Positions 26,401 to 31,695 of a stretch of 64,000 nt of DNA are shown here, one piece after another (the stretch's first letter is position 1; each line of letters begins with the position of its first letter). Both the position numbers and the translations under genes were made by a program. Source of the stretch: Labilithrix sp. (GTDB lineage Bacteria; Myxococcota_A; Polyangia; Polyangiales; Polyangiaceae); contig JAHBWE010000001.1 in the NCBI GenBank assembly GCA_019637155.1, forward strand, positions 186,001-250,000, given 5' to 3'. The notes beneath the pieces were generated by a model. It was given only the letters and a program-made list of their open reading frames with translations. It had not been told where the DNA came from and searched no databases.

Positions 26401-26593
26401 ACTCGTACGCGAAGGCGAGCTCCGAGACGCGGTCGTGCTTCACCGCCGCTTCGTGCAGCTCCTTCCACATGTCGTGGTCGAGCGCATTCCGCGAGAGCGC
26501 CGACATGATCTGGTCGAGCACCTCCTCTTCGTTCTGGAGGCTTGCCTCGAACGACGGAATACCTGCGCGTGACTGTCGGGCGGACGGACCCAT
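14465..26593 (-). CDS. Giant cytoplasmic TPR-repeat protein (4042 residues)
   Basis: ATG 26593 is preferred over TTG 26623. The protein has no signal peptide or membrane segment and is almost wholly helical, with TPR and TPR-like motifs throughout. Examples are AIETYQQLVRLEPGD near 190, AFEAFEQALGIDPADDE near 345, AIDAFKRALDLD near 635, ALTAYRRALAFEPSNPE near 800 and AMMLLKRAIDDDPTLEEA at the extreme C-terminus. A Pro-rich break (APPPPAIDV, then LPPPPDGRR) near 1650-1695 divides the superhelix. Giant all-TPR proteins are known in Myxococcota; length and architecture recall AgmK/GltI of the Myxococcus gliding machinery, but that identity is inference. The protein presumably scaffolds a large complex. 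It stands alone between convergent genes, and its 5' region (26594-26660) must hold its promoter. Confidence 0.9.
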   Translation of the reverse strand: MGPSARQSRAGIPSFEASLQNEEEVLDQIMSALSRNALDHDMWKELHEAAVKHDRVSELAFAYESAAAGRKLKTFLPQVQAEVLYRAATFFGDQLGDDVGAATYLEKALAAHAGHVAAFERLEAQLTRTEDHKRLAELCVQTAGHRQRPEQVELLKRAAALFEQAGLDDKAIETYQQLVRLEPGDEELRNALEQRFIKANRFRDVARMLEQALGGEPAPPAEEATRIRSKLIEVFANQLKEPERAMPHVEALLEVDPTNVEARRVATRLLESKGLAARAAATLVAGATSTEERTKYLGIELEHTRGPRRRDVLRRIGILKQDELGDYQGAFEAFEQALGIDPADDELRQRYVQLGSQLKGPLEVARTFARVSTVAKDAGIRSRITAEMGDLLLKGGDLKRARTTLAGVLAAPSADPLAVLTAARALASVYAGEGDVKNLVEVLAKIGELSNNEQEKQAANERIAEICGNELGDVDRAIAAWRRLVDSPARARALAALEPLYEDRKQWGDLAYVLEERAKDTEDPDDARGLAYRAAEVRMQSGDAAAASEAWRALVERFGPSRDVYVQWVPILEQERKWPELAEALSKDAELAAEEEQPEILARLGNVYLQRTRETDLAIDAFKRALDLDAAEKTSRSTLEKLLLGTEHRLAAAAVLEPIYRGEQNGQGLLRVLEIRAASSPIVQDRLAAFEEAAKVAESVSEDKAVEIVARALGEAVESSEPVGPWVARFDELTTQLDPKRRAALLVKALGEKEIESQELMDLAMRAGEESANAGDVAQALTAYRRALAFEPSNPELVARVDQLLQEQGNPEERVALYHAALERGAEPQRRRQLLHSIGTIERYELLDPKAAIAAYKQALADDQTDRAAHGALVELYTETEAWDDLCDRLEDYLAVATGAEEIRSTRSQLAQIATAHGQGVRGALHALALLNDSQLSDAELDLVEEIATRLGDNVLLRAVLERRVRETADPHQQVECLGRLAALAERSGDPKQAIERLRQGAEIATNMGDDSAAIGLLDRLRAIAPKDAVATAQLVELHERSGTWDKVPPLYEVLLELADGNATRVELLRRLSRTLTDELKQHDRAFDAARSAFALAPEDREVLAELATLAQKTGRTEDLAAAVDRALGALGSNVNEGTWGELTLAKARVLASKEATWSDAAAAFRGILERSKDGTTTSAASLGMEELLRGMPRSQARTRDVRWLHGWRVEHAKPDEKARALFAWAESEERELGHEQTALELYRKVVEADESDLEALAAVSRLSLKHGDVEGALSALTARHAASEGEAKNALDVQIATILVERPGRQGEALDRIASVLEVSPGDNAAIGLAAKLLTDPEVGGRATGVLEQSLDAVEDPDQKLKILDHIVSHGEPTRERYERYLDTLAEYDRGADAYKVALRAVSDLPAELMLWDRAEAIARQVTSADPLADMYEAVLRGTLQNPRAQALSKADAIELGQRAVAFYEEWYEDSDRVVRVLERLLEIDPEDTWAFDRLKLIFDANERWDDLFSLYDRAAEGADKERRLELLEEAAQIAKDFANHAQRAIRYFEQLLELKPGNVRLTAALERLYERHGCHRELITLRGLRLANLPPDEAQRERSRIASLWLDELNDPSSALIVVEDIVTNTAAVGEVQMQPDIPLASSASFAPPPPAIDVTTLLERILALAPKTADIKESLPPPPDGRRDSYFPMPPKRGLVRQRAAALLRARYEAENDDANLARVLEVELEVVRSSKERIRRHLQLAGLYAALGNDDQALEHFASLVLLEPEEPAHREELKTVAARIGRYDRYAEVLVAAADDSQDDVLRVDLLMSAGEVTAHDIGDIEKAIELFFRILAVQGIADAKLLEACRHVEPLLARAERKNDRLDVLERLAILEQEPDVKWHVLGEAARLAMELEENDRAIWAWEGRLEVRAGDPEALDGLVLLFDKAQRWRSLIAVLDKRAAKSERGEELRRTDRVRVARILSDNLDATEESIDTWRDIEQVFGHSDDGTKALSSLLRTTQRWDELAEHLTGAATRAPNATEKAETLRELGDVQREQLDEIAGSIVSYEQALLNDPRNEGARAGLRSLLRRADQRAEVVRVLLTAYQTADDWRLILDLTEHRLAAASDLNPTPEVKQVAILMESAKISEDRADDPDASFVLVRRAVLLDPTRLDTVEEFFRLAERTRAWRALAETLRECIEGKTEDWARNLRYRMGQVLENQLEEPRAALDAYVQVDDQVPGELDAATAVIRVAGKTGRWDAAARALVESTRARDNLERSLIDAIEDAAVVGSGWDSITFSLASLVHDGAGLAPGLARDLEEVIAIWHRDRRGDPDAAESAYTRALGHDPTNAPLLAELAKLQRRVRGRPLVDSLLRLSESTGGDLDLLSEAAETAVNSVGDRALAKSIYDRLLKLSAERWLGVTIAGNSATSAAQAPEHYVDRATRELVRIYGDEGDNDRVVQLLLDTSQLPWKTDKARALRHEAAVVAVDKLNAVDRAVAIYLKLIEEDPHDAEAVQRLVALYEAGGRRQELLDLKRHLVGTAKDVRARLYLRLEVAPIEDELGSVERAAGVLRENLAESGRHEATVKMLAGLLQREERWTELEELLSAQAELAERAEDKTIAADFFSRAAEVSEKQLADLPRAIAHLRRVVALEERTRAYDDLARLSTVEKAFDDAAKYLDRLRELTDGAQRAAVNLRLSDALVSANRKAEARAKLESEVARDPEADIVRVRLAETYRAAQDWPALAVLLTEGAQHAPDKATRLARLREAAALHRGRTNEPEKAIPLLEQAADLAPDENAVKLSLADALGAAQRFEEARTLLRTLIEAFGGRRPKERAPVHFYLARLDLAVGDRARALVELDAATRIDPANAEILRALAELARDDGQLDRAERSYRALLTVLRRQDDPTDESPVTRSEVMFELSRIALRLDDQDRAKEILESAFELANENRVEARRFEASLRRAGDHMNLARALSTRLERGNPDDEAALRTELGLLFDAHLDRKDEALEMILRAIDLDPTNEQAHDAAFRLAAATHKLLNYEGRVRSIAEYTGTDPALAGMLFARLGYIAANEHKDDAEAAGHYERAVLARPQDRELLSTLAGVYERLGDDAAQARVLGMRVDLDAEAGGASADALYRLAQLRFRSGDVDAGCDAFEQAFATEEDQERAEQLLREASDKHPKAWRIIDIYERLTRVDGRERSLVDALTRRWTLPGAGTGPMKEAVELAEKIEDKELAESLLRRYLEREHEDKEGRVWALALLAWRCEESGRVREAAELKREAAEIAEPDAARRFLFEVAGLASGPLADLRLASSIYEELHEKEPQDRDAWEMLLDVYRRLEEFSKLVALVARVVEFVDDPMERSKLRLERVKVQMQKLKLSDDDAAQELRDIVDEHPANVDAAHLLGTIFERGGREEDLAQLLASQLESAKDRQDAEAVSSLSRRLGMLLEKRDRNQAKDVYYAALDWDPHAREVLIALERMHDEDMDIEARSDVMERRLATEHGEEAEALALSLHDTRRSLEDVEGALRALETGFRGAPRSVQLRDRLEAIYRETSEFAKLAELFVLDANGRADASEKSLRLREAAHIYSDQLSDPEQAAKILRDARAADPSDPLLLLEMVDTLSASGELKTAEAELGAALEAVTPEDPFRIELISRRAVLRSRLNDMDGALEDFEEAVTAGKLELRAYLADHLGKMALQAAGRGDVALWRIHRLRIASLRLEIGDIEEARNVLTELLKQDSKDKATLRAIAYVDELEERWDTASATYRRLVGLEEGEGIVEAALKLLETCEKAGRLADARGGLERARVAAPDDANLRERLAWLYEQIGALRELAGLVIEDARANGDVGPRFDGLVRAGQLYLEAAADPNGGNPDASDAIPALEEAHALRPADLDCAALLSDAYASANRLDEAQELLTRTIGTFKGRRARELSALYHRLARIAEMLGDRNTELGHLVTALDMDAQNGVVASELAYLGLELGNLEVAQRALRQITMLKVAAPMPKAIAYQHLGEIARQQGDTRRAMMLLKRAIDDDPTLEEARQLLEQLQSDGG

Positions 26594-26660
26594 TGCGAAG
26601 TCAGGTGAAGCCCGAGAGTACAAGAACTCGTTAAGGAAAGGACAAATAGGGCGTGGTCTC

Positions 26661-26679
26661 GGATCCGGATATCGGATCC
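26661..26679. repeat. 7-bp perfect inverted repeat upstream of ctaB and the TPR gene
   Basis: GGATCCG, a 5-nt spacer GATAT, then CGGATCC. It lies in the divergent gap between the giant TPR gene (start 26593) and ctaB (start 26876). The position would suit an operator for either gene. The remaining part of 26594-26875 shows no other gene. Confidence 0.45.
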
Positions 26680-26875
26680 CAAGTCGAAGCGAAGCGGAAG
26701 CGAGCCAGGGGGGTGCGGGGGCGTGGAGAGGACGTCGTAGGTGGGAAGGCCCGCCCGCGCCCCACGGAACGAGGCCGAAGTACGCGACGACGTCGTGCGG
26801 GTCAAACGACGCTCATGGAGCTTGAAGTCGGTCCTTGACGCTGACTCGTTGCCTCCCTATGAGGCGAACGATTTC

Positions 26876-27790
26876 ATGCAGAAGCCGTTCGCGGAGGTGC
26901 TGGAAGAGAGCCGGGCTCCGTCCGTCGCGGTGCGCGACCTCGTCGCTCTCGCGAAGCCGCGCATCACGCTCATGGTCGTCATCACGGCGGCGGGGGGGCT
27001 GTTCCTCGCGAGCCGCGCGGGGCGGCTCGACGCGGCGGACATGTCGTCGGCGACCGTGTTCTGGACGCTCGTCGGGCTCGCGCTCATCGTGTCCGGCGCG
27101 AACGCGCTCAACATGTACATCGAGCGCAACATCGACGGGCGGATGGACCGCACGAAGAACCGGCCGCTGCCGAGCGGGCGACTCCAGCCGCGCGTCGCGC
27201 TGTGGTTCGGCGTCGTCACGTCCGCGGTCGCGGTCCCCGTCCTCGCCGTCGGCGCCAACGCGCTCACCGCGCTCCTCGCCGTCATCGCGAACCTCCTCTA
27301 CGTGCTCGCGTACACGCCGCTGAAGCAGCACTCGCACTACGCGCTCCACGTCGGCGCGATCCCGGGCGCGATCCCGCCGCTCCTCGGGTGGACCGCCGGC
27401 ACCGGCCGCATCGACGCGGCGGGCATCATCCTCTTCGCGGTCCTCTTCCTCTGGCAGATCCCGCACTTCATCGCGATCACGCTGTTCCGCAAGGCGGACT
27501 ACGCGCGCGCGGGGCTCGTCGTGATGCCGAACGTGACGGGGGAGCTCGCCGCGCGGCACACGATCGTGCGCTGGATCTTCGCGCTCGTCGCGGCGAGCCT
27601 CCTCATCGTCCCGCTCGGACTCGCCGGCCGCGGCTACCTCTTCGCCGCGACCGTGCTCGGCGCCGTCTTCTTCATCTGGGGCTGCTACGGCCTCCGCGCC
27701 GGCAGCGGCACGAAGTGGGCGAAGTCCCTGTTCGGGATCTCGATCCTCTACCTCATGCTGCTGTTCGCGGCGCTCGGCGTCGATCCCTGA
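26876..27790 (+). CDS. ctaB: Heme O synthase (protoheme IX farnesyltransferase)
   Basis: ATG 26876 gives a 304-residue protein, the normal length; the frame is open further upstream to about 26741 but that part is Arg-rich and not family-like. A UbiA-type prenyltransferase with about nine membrane helices: VALAKPRITLMVVIT at the start, the first Asp-rich motif NMYIERNIDGRMDRT with NRPLPSGR, YTPLKQ, and the conserved loop FLWQIPHFIAI with FRKADYARAGLVVMP. It transfers farnesyl from farnesyl-PP to heme b to make heme O, needed by the aa3/caa3 oxidase encoded at 41292-45230. No ctaA (heme A synthase) is visible in this window. It ends 6 nt before a convergent lipoprotein gene. Confidence 0.93.
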   Translation: MQKPFAEVLEESRAPSVAVRDLVALAKPRITLMVVITAAGGLFLASRAGRLDAADMSSATVFWTLVGLALIVSGANALNMYIERNIDGRMDRTKNRPLPSGRLQPRVALWFGVVTSAVAVPVLAVGANALTALLAVIANLLYVLAYTPLKQHSHYALHVGAIPGAIPPLLGWTAGTGRIDAAGIILFAVLFLWQIPHFIAITLFRKADYARAGLVVMPNVTGELAARHTIVRWIFALVAASLLIVPLGLAGRGYLFAATVLGAVFFIWGCYGLRAGSGTKWAKSLFGISILYLMLLFAALGVDP

Positions 27791-27796
27791 CCGGCG

Positions 27797-28198
27797 TCAG
27801 CTCGTCATCGTGATGTTGCGGAAGTGGAAGGCGAGGAGCTTTCCACCGATGCTCTTGATCTCGAGCTGGCACTTGCCGTTCGCGAAGACGAGGTCGTAGT
27901 TGCCGGACGTGGTCGTGACGCCGTTGTTCGTCGACGTCTGCATCCCCTTCATCGACTTCGACTTGAGCGGGCCGAGCTTCTTGATCGCGGTGTGACCTTC
28001 GTCGAACTCCGCCTGCGACACCTCCTGGATCAGGCCGGGGTGCGCGTCGGCCTTGAAGTGCTCGTAGTCGGAGGTGTCGATCGCCGTCAGGAGGTGATCG
28101 ACGTCGGCGTCGAGCGATGCCTTGGACTTGCAGCCCCCGAGCGTGGCGATCGCCATCCACGCCGCAAAGAGCCAAACGATGAACGCTGTTTTTCGCAT
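27797..28198 (-). CDS. Small lipoprotein, function unknown
   Basis: The 133-residue protein has a signal sequence with lipobox LGGC (Cys near 23). The body has an acidic helix (SLDADVDHLLTAIDTSDYEHF), VSQAEFDEGHTAIKKLGPLKS, and two beta strands near the C-terminus (YDLVFANGKCQLEI, LAFHFRNI). The pattern resembles small secreted proteins in which a helical region precedes an NTF2/DUF4019-like sheet, though I cannot name the family firmly. It is convergent with ctaB, 6 nt from its stop. Confidence 0.6.
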   Translation of the reverse strand: MRKTAFIVWLFAAWMAIATLGGCKSKASLDADVDHLLTAIDTSDYEHFKADAHPGLIQEVSQAEFDEGHTAIKKLGPLKSKSMKGMQTSTNNGVTTTSGNYDLVFANGKCQLEIKSIGGKLLAFHFRNITMTS

Positions 28199-28235
28199 CA
28201 CGCGAGGATAGCGGTACTGCGGTGCAGTGGTCGCG

Positions 28236-28841
28236 CTACTTGCACTTGCCGCTGCCCGTGACCTCCTTCGAGCAGCACGCGTGCTGGTCGCGCACGAATG
28301 GAGGAAACAGGATGGGAGCCTCGACGTCCTTCTTGAGGCACGGACGGCACTGCGGGAAACCGTTCGCCGTGGAGCAGAAGGCGTCGGCGCAGCAGTCCTT
28401 TCGCTCGAACGGGTTGCAGGGCATCGCGCTGTTCGGCGCCACGCACTCGGCGTGACACCTGCGGTCCTCGTTGCATTTCTTCGTCCCCGGCTCGTCCTCG
28501 CAGTCCTCGTTGTCCTCGCACGGGCCGCCGCTCGGACCCGGCTGGAAGCCGCTGTCGAAGGCGTCGGGGCTCGCGTCGAACGTGCCGCTCGTCGACGTGC
28601 TCGTGCCGCCGCCATCGCCGTCGCCGCTCGAGGTGGAGCCTCCGCCTCCGCTTCCGCTGGAGCTCGTGGAGCTCGCGGAGGACGTCGTCGTTCCGGGCGC
28701 CGGGTCGCCGCTCGAGCTGCCGCCGCCGTCGTGCGCGTTGGCGGCGCTCTCGACGTTGGTGTCGGGCTGATCGAGCCCGACGATCGTCGCGCACGCGGCG
28801 AGCAACGTGCAAGCGAGCATGAGGCTGGGACGAACGCTCAT
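28236..28841 (-). CDS. Cys-rich lipoprotein with Ser/Gly linker (paralog of next gene)
   Basis: Start at ATG 28841 (SVRPSLMLACTLLAAC). The mature N-terminus reads C-A-T-I-V-G-L-D, a lipoprotein start common in Polyangiales. A Ser/Gly/Thr low-complexity linker follows to about residue 100. The C-terminal 95 residues hold about 14 cysteines in the order C-x5-C, KKCNEDRRCHAEC, KDCCADAFC, C-x2-C, then a final ACCSK and C. The same cysteine pattern recurs in the adjacent gene at 28872-29318, indicating a tandem duplication with divergence. Probably a disulfide-stabilised surface protein; function unknown. Confidence 0.7.
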   Translation of the reverse strand: MSVRPSLMLACTLLAACATIVGLDQPDTNVESAANAHDGGGSSSGDPAPGTTTSSASSTSSSGSGGGGSTSSGDGDGGGTSTSTSGTFDASPDAFDSGFQPGPSGGPCEDNEDCEDEPGTKKCNEDRRCHAECVAPNSAMPCNPFERKDCCADAFCSTANGFPQCRPCLKKDVEAPILFPPFVRDQHACCSKEVTGSGKCK

Positions 28842-28871
28842 GAGCCTTGGCTCGAGCATAGCGCCTTTGCG

Positions 28872-29318
28872 CTACGGATCGCTCGTACATGCCTTGAGCA
28901 CGGACGAGACGCGCTTCGAGCAGCAGTGGTTCTCGAAGAGAGGGATGATGCCGTCGGGGACGCAGCGCTGGCACTTGGCGGAGTTGTCGCAGAAGTAGCC
29001 CACGCAGCAGTCCTTCAGGTTCCGGTTGCAGGTCTCCGTCTTGCACTCCGTCGCGCAGCGGAGCTGCTCGGTGCAGTTCCCGCTGATGCACTCGGCGCGC
29101 TGTTTACACGAGGCATCGAGCTCTTTGACGGCGAGCGGTCCGCCGTCCTCCGCGTCGGAGCCGGCGTCGGCGATCGGCGGGGCGTCGGCGTCCGCTTCGA
29201 GCGGGGGCGCGCCGTCGGGCGGCGTGTCGGCGCCGGGGCGGTCGGCGGCGTCCAGACCCGCGATCGCCGCACACGCGCCCACGGTCGTCGCGGACACGAG
29301 CGCGAGACCCCAGCGCAT
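28872..29318 (-). CDS. Cys-rich lipoprotein (paralog of neighbour)
   Basis: 148 residues; signal RWGLALVSATTVGAC and mature start C-A-A-I-A-G-L-D. The linker is short and Ala/Asp/Pro-rich. The Cys-rich domain has SCKQRAECISGNC, LRCATEC, CNRNLKDCCVGYFC, C-x2-C, then NHCCSK and a final C. The KDCC followed by F-C, C-x2-C and CCSK spacing matches the downstream gene at 28236-28841, 30 nt away on the same strand, so the two form a likely operon. Function unknown. Confidence 0.7.
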   Translation of the reverse strand: MRWGLALVSATTVGACAAIAGLDAADRPGADTPPDGAPPLEADADAPPIADAGSDAEDGGPLAVKELDASCKQRAECISGNCTEQLRCATECKTETCNRNLKDCCVGYFCDNSAKCQRCVPDGIIPLFENHCCSKRVSSVLKACTSDP

Positions 29319-29421
29319 CGAGCCAGGATAGAGGGTCAGGCAGCGGCGAGGAAGCTCTGGTCGAGCGCGTGGGGGACTCCGGCCGACGCGTGGAACGTGG
29401 CGGCGCTTCGAGGATAGGCGC

Positions 29422-30864
29422 TCAGGCCGCGGCGATGAAGTCGGCGTCGAGCGCGTCGAGGAGCGCGAGCGCGGCGGCGGCCTCGGGCATGCCCGCGCGG
29501 GCGCGGAGATCGGCGTCGGGCTCGATCGCGAGCTCGGCGCGGAGGTCGGCGAGGGCGCGGCGGCGCGCGTCGTCGACGAGGAGGCGCTCGTCGGTCGTGA
29601 GCTGCGGCTCGAGCCACGCGGCGACGTCCCACGCGAGGCCGGCGTGCTTCGTCTCGTCCTCGGCGATGGTCTGCATCATCCGCCGGATCGCGCGATCGTT
29701 CGCGGTCTTCGCTTGCCGGTGCGCGACGAGCGCGCCGTAGGTCTCGCGGACGCAGCCTTCGGTCGCGTTCTCGAGCGCGATCTCGAGCGTGGTGCGCTTC
29801 GTCGCGGGCGCGACCTCCGCCTTCGCGGGCGCGCCGCCGAAGCGACGCGCCATCTTCGCCGTCATGCGCGCGTGACGGACCTCGTCGTCGCGGCTCGCGC
29901 GCGAGGCGGCGACGAGCTCCTCCGGCGCGCCGAGGGCGACGAGCTCCTCGGTGAGCCGCTCGAACGAGAACACGCTCGCGGCCTCGAGGTGCGCGGCGGC
30001 GGCGAAGAAGCGGCCGACCGGATCGGCGCACTCCGTCGCCGCGTGCGCGACGAGGCCCTCGGGCCGGCGCCCGATCGCGCACCCGCCTTGGCCCTCCTCG
30101 ATGACGGTGGATTGCTCGATCGTGATCTTGCCGTCCGTCGTCACCGCGAGGATCTCCTCCTTGCGCGAGGTGCCTTCGCCGCAGGCGATGCCGTTCTGCA
30201 CGAGCACCTGCCAGCCCGTCGCCGTCTTCTTCACGTTGGGCTTGCCGCAGACGACGTGGTTGGCGCCCTCGGCGACGGCGAGGAGCGCGGCGGCGGCGGG
30301 GCTGTCGACCGTCGCGATCGCGGAGGTGAGGCCGGCGAGCGAGGTGATCGCGGTGACGTCGTTGCCCTTCGTCGTCACGCCGTAGCGGTGCCGCGGGACG
30401 TCGTTGCCCCACGACTTCACGCGCCAGCCGTCGGAGCGGAGCGAGGTGAGCGTCGCCTTGCACGCGCTCGCGTCGTCCGCGCTCGCGCACGCGGTGCCGG
30501 TCGATCCGAGCGACCGCGGCTCTTGCGACGGATCGGCGTGGTCGTACTCCTCGCGCAGCTCGAAGAAGTCGACGCCCGCGATCGTCACGTTGGCGCCGGG
30601 CTTGTGCTCGCCGTCGACGCAGACGTCCGTGTCGAGCACCACCGTCCCGCTCGATCCGCTCGAGCCGCTGCTCGATCCGCTGCTCCCGCCCGACGAGCTC
30701 CCGCCTCCCGACGACGAGCTCGCGCCGCCGGACGACGAGCTCGTTCCACCCGACGACGTCGCCGCGGGCGAGGGGAACGCCTCTTCGGTGCTCCCACCAC
30801 AGGCCGCCGCAGCGACCGATGCAAGAGCGGGAAGAAGGACACGAAGACGAAGGGTATGGCGCAT
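29422..30864 (-). CDS. Ferritin-like-domain lipoprotein
   Basis: The 480-residue protein has a lipobox AAAC (Cys near 22), then an almost pure Ser/Gly linker (about 35-75). A beta-rich region with five cysteines spans about 80-270. The C-terminal ~190 residues are four-helix, ferritin-like: HLEAASVFSFERL, DDEVRHARMTAKMARRFG, ENATEGCVRETYGAL, and EDETKHAGLAWDVAAWL. The spaced Glu and ExxH pairs are the di-iron ligand pattern of this fold. This suggests an anchored di-metal protein (oxidase or metal storage), but iron binding is unproven. GGS linker length and mature-domain order are typical for surface lipoproteins here. Monocistronic, minus strand. Confidence 0.75.
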   Translation of the reverse strand: MRHTLRLRVLLPALASVAAAACGGSTEEAFPSPAATSSGGTSSSSGGASSSSGGGSSSGGSSGSSSGSSGSSGTVVLDTDVCVDGEHKPGANVTIAGVDFFELREEYDHADPSQEPRSLGSTGTACASADDASACKATLTSLRSDGWRVKSWGNDVPRHRYGVTTKGNDVTAITSLAGLTSAIATVDSPAAAALLAVAEGANHVVCGKPNVKKTATGWQVLVQNGIACGEGTSRKEEILAVTTDGKITIEQSTVIEEGQGGCAIGRRPEGLVAHAATECADPVGRFFAAAAHLEAASVFSFERLTEELVALGAPEELVAASRASRDDEVRHARMTAKMARRFGGAPAKAEVAPATKRTTLEIALENATEGCVRETYGALVAHRQAKTANDRAIRRMMQTIAEDETKHAGLAWDVAAWLEPQLTTDERLLVDDARRRALADLRAELAIEPDADLRARAGMPEAAAALALLDALDADFIAAA

Positions 30865-30962
30865 GCGCCGCCTTCACGCACGACCCGTGCCGAGTTTAAT
30901 TTCAGGCACTTATGCTTGATTGTGCCAGGCATCCAGGACTGAGTGGCACATGCGCCGTGCCA

Positions 30963-31436
30963 TCAGGGCGAGCGGGGTGCAGGGGCGGAGCCCCTGCGTT
31001 GAAAATACCCCTCTGCTTCGTCGTGGTGGGTCGGGCAGTCGCGCGCGAGGACGGTGATGGTGGCGCCCTCGCGCGAGGGCGTCCGCACGGTCACGGTCTT
31101 CGCCGTCGTCGAGACCTCCTCGTGCTTGGGAGTGTCCTTCGTCTTCGCGCGGATCGCGACGAGCATGCCGAGGTGAAACTCGAAGCGCGCCTCGGTGATG
31201 TTCGAGGCGGGATCGCGCGCGGTCCACTCGAGCACCGTGTCGTCGCCCGCGCCGAGCGCGGTCTGCCACGCCCCCGGCTCCGCCCCGCCCGGCTGGAACC
31301 GCTCGCGCACGTCGCGCGGCGCCATCCCCAACCGCACGTGGGGGATCGCATCCGGCGCCTCACGCGAGCACCCCGCCGCTCCCGCCGCCGCCGCCGCCGC
31401 CCCCGCCGCGACGAGCGCGATCGTTGCGATTCGCAC
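30963..31436 (-). CDS. Small lipoprotein, function unknown
   Basis: A GTG start at 31436 opens RIATIALVAAGAAAAAAGAAGC, a lipoprotein signal; the frame continues upstream without start-like context. The 157-residue product includes HVRLGMAPRDVRERFQPGG, which resembles the 'I-x-L-G-M-s-x-x-e-V' opening of small SmpA/OmlA-like or DUF-type envelope domains, followed by LEWTA, ARFEFHLGMLVAIRA strands. One Cys pair is possible (lipid Cys and ARDC). The assignment to a BamE/OmlA-like fold is weak. The gene diverges from the respiratory operon; 31437-31695 is the shared promoter region. Confidence 0.5.
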   Translation of the reverse strand: MRIATIALVAAGAAAAAAGAAGCSREAPDAIPHVRLGMAPRDVRERFQPGGAEPGAWQTALGAGDDTVLEWTARDPASNITEARFEFHLGMLVAIRAKTKDTPKHEEVSTTAKTVTVRTPSREGATITVLARDCPTHHDEAEGYFQRRGSAPAPRSP

Positions 31437-31600
31437 CTTCCACACGCGCACCTTCGTAGGTCCGCTCCCGCACCGCCGCCACTCTTTCCCGCCCAGCCAC
31501 GACCGCGCGCCAACGGCGACGTCGAAGGGGTCCCGCGCGACGCATCTCGCGACGGTCGGTGCGCCGAAATTTTTGCGCGGCTTTATGTGAAGACGGGGGC

Positions 31601-31630
31601 TTGTAGCGGCTCGTCCCATTCCTCTATAAA
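31601..31630 (+). promoter_or_regulatory. Candidate sigma-70-type promoter of the act-cox operon
   Basis: TTGTAG (31601-31606), an 18-nt spacer and TATAAA (31625-31630), 65 nt before the ATG of actA. The -10-like box is an unusually AT-rich island in this GC-rich DNA. Position and strand fit transcription of the whole respiratory cluster. Confidence 0.55.
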
Positions 31631-31695
31631 GCGCCCCGCCGTACCCAGGTTTTACGGGCTTACGCCTCCTGTTGCCCCCATCGCGAGACCCGCGC

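Noticed and set aside
26741-26875. 45-residue N-terminal extension of CtaB
   Set aside because: It is basic, not conserved in heme O synthases of about 300 residues, and lacks family motifs; ATG 26876 fits better.
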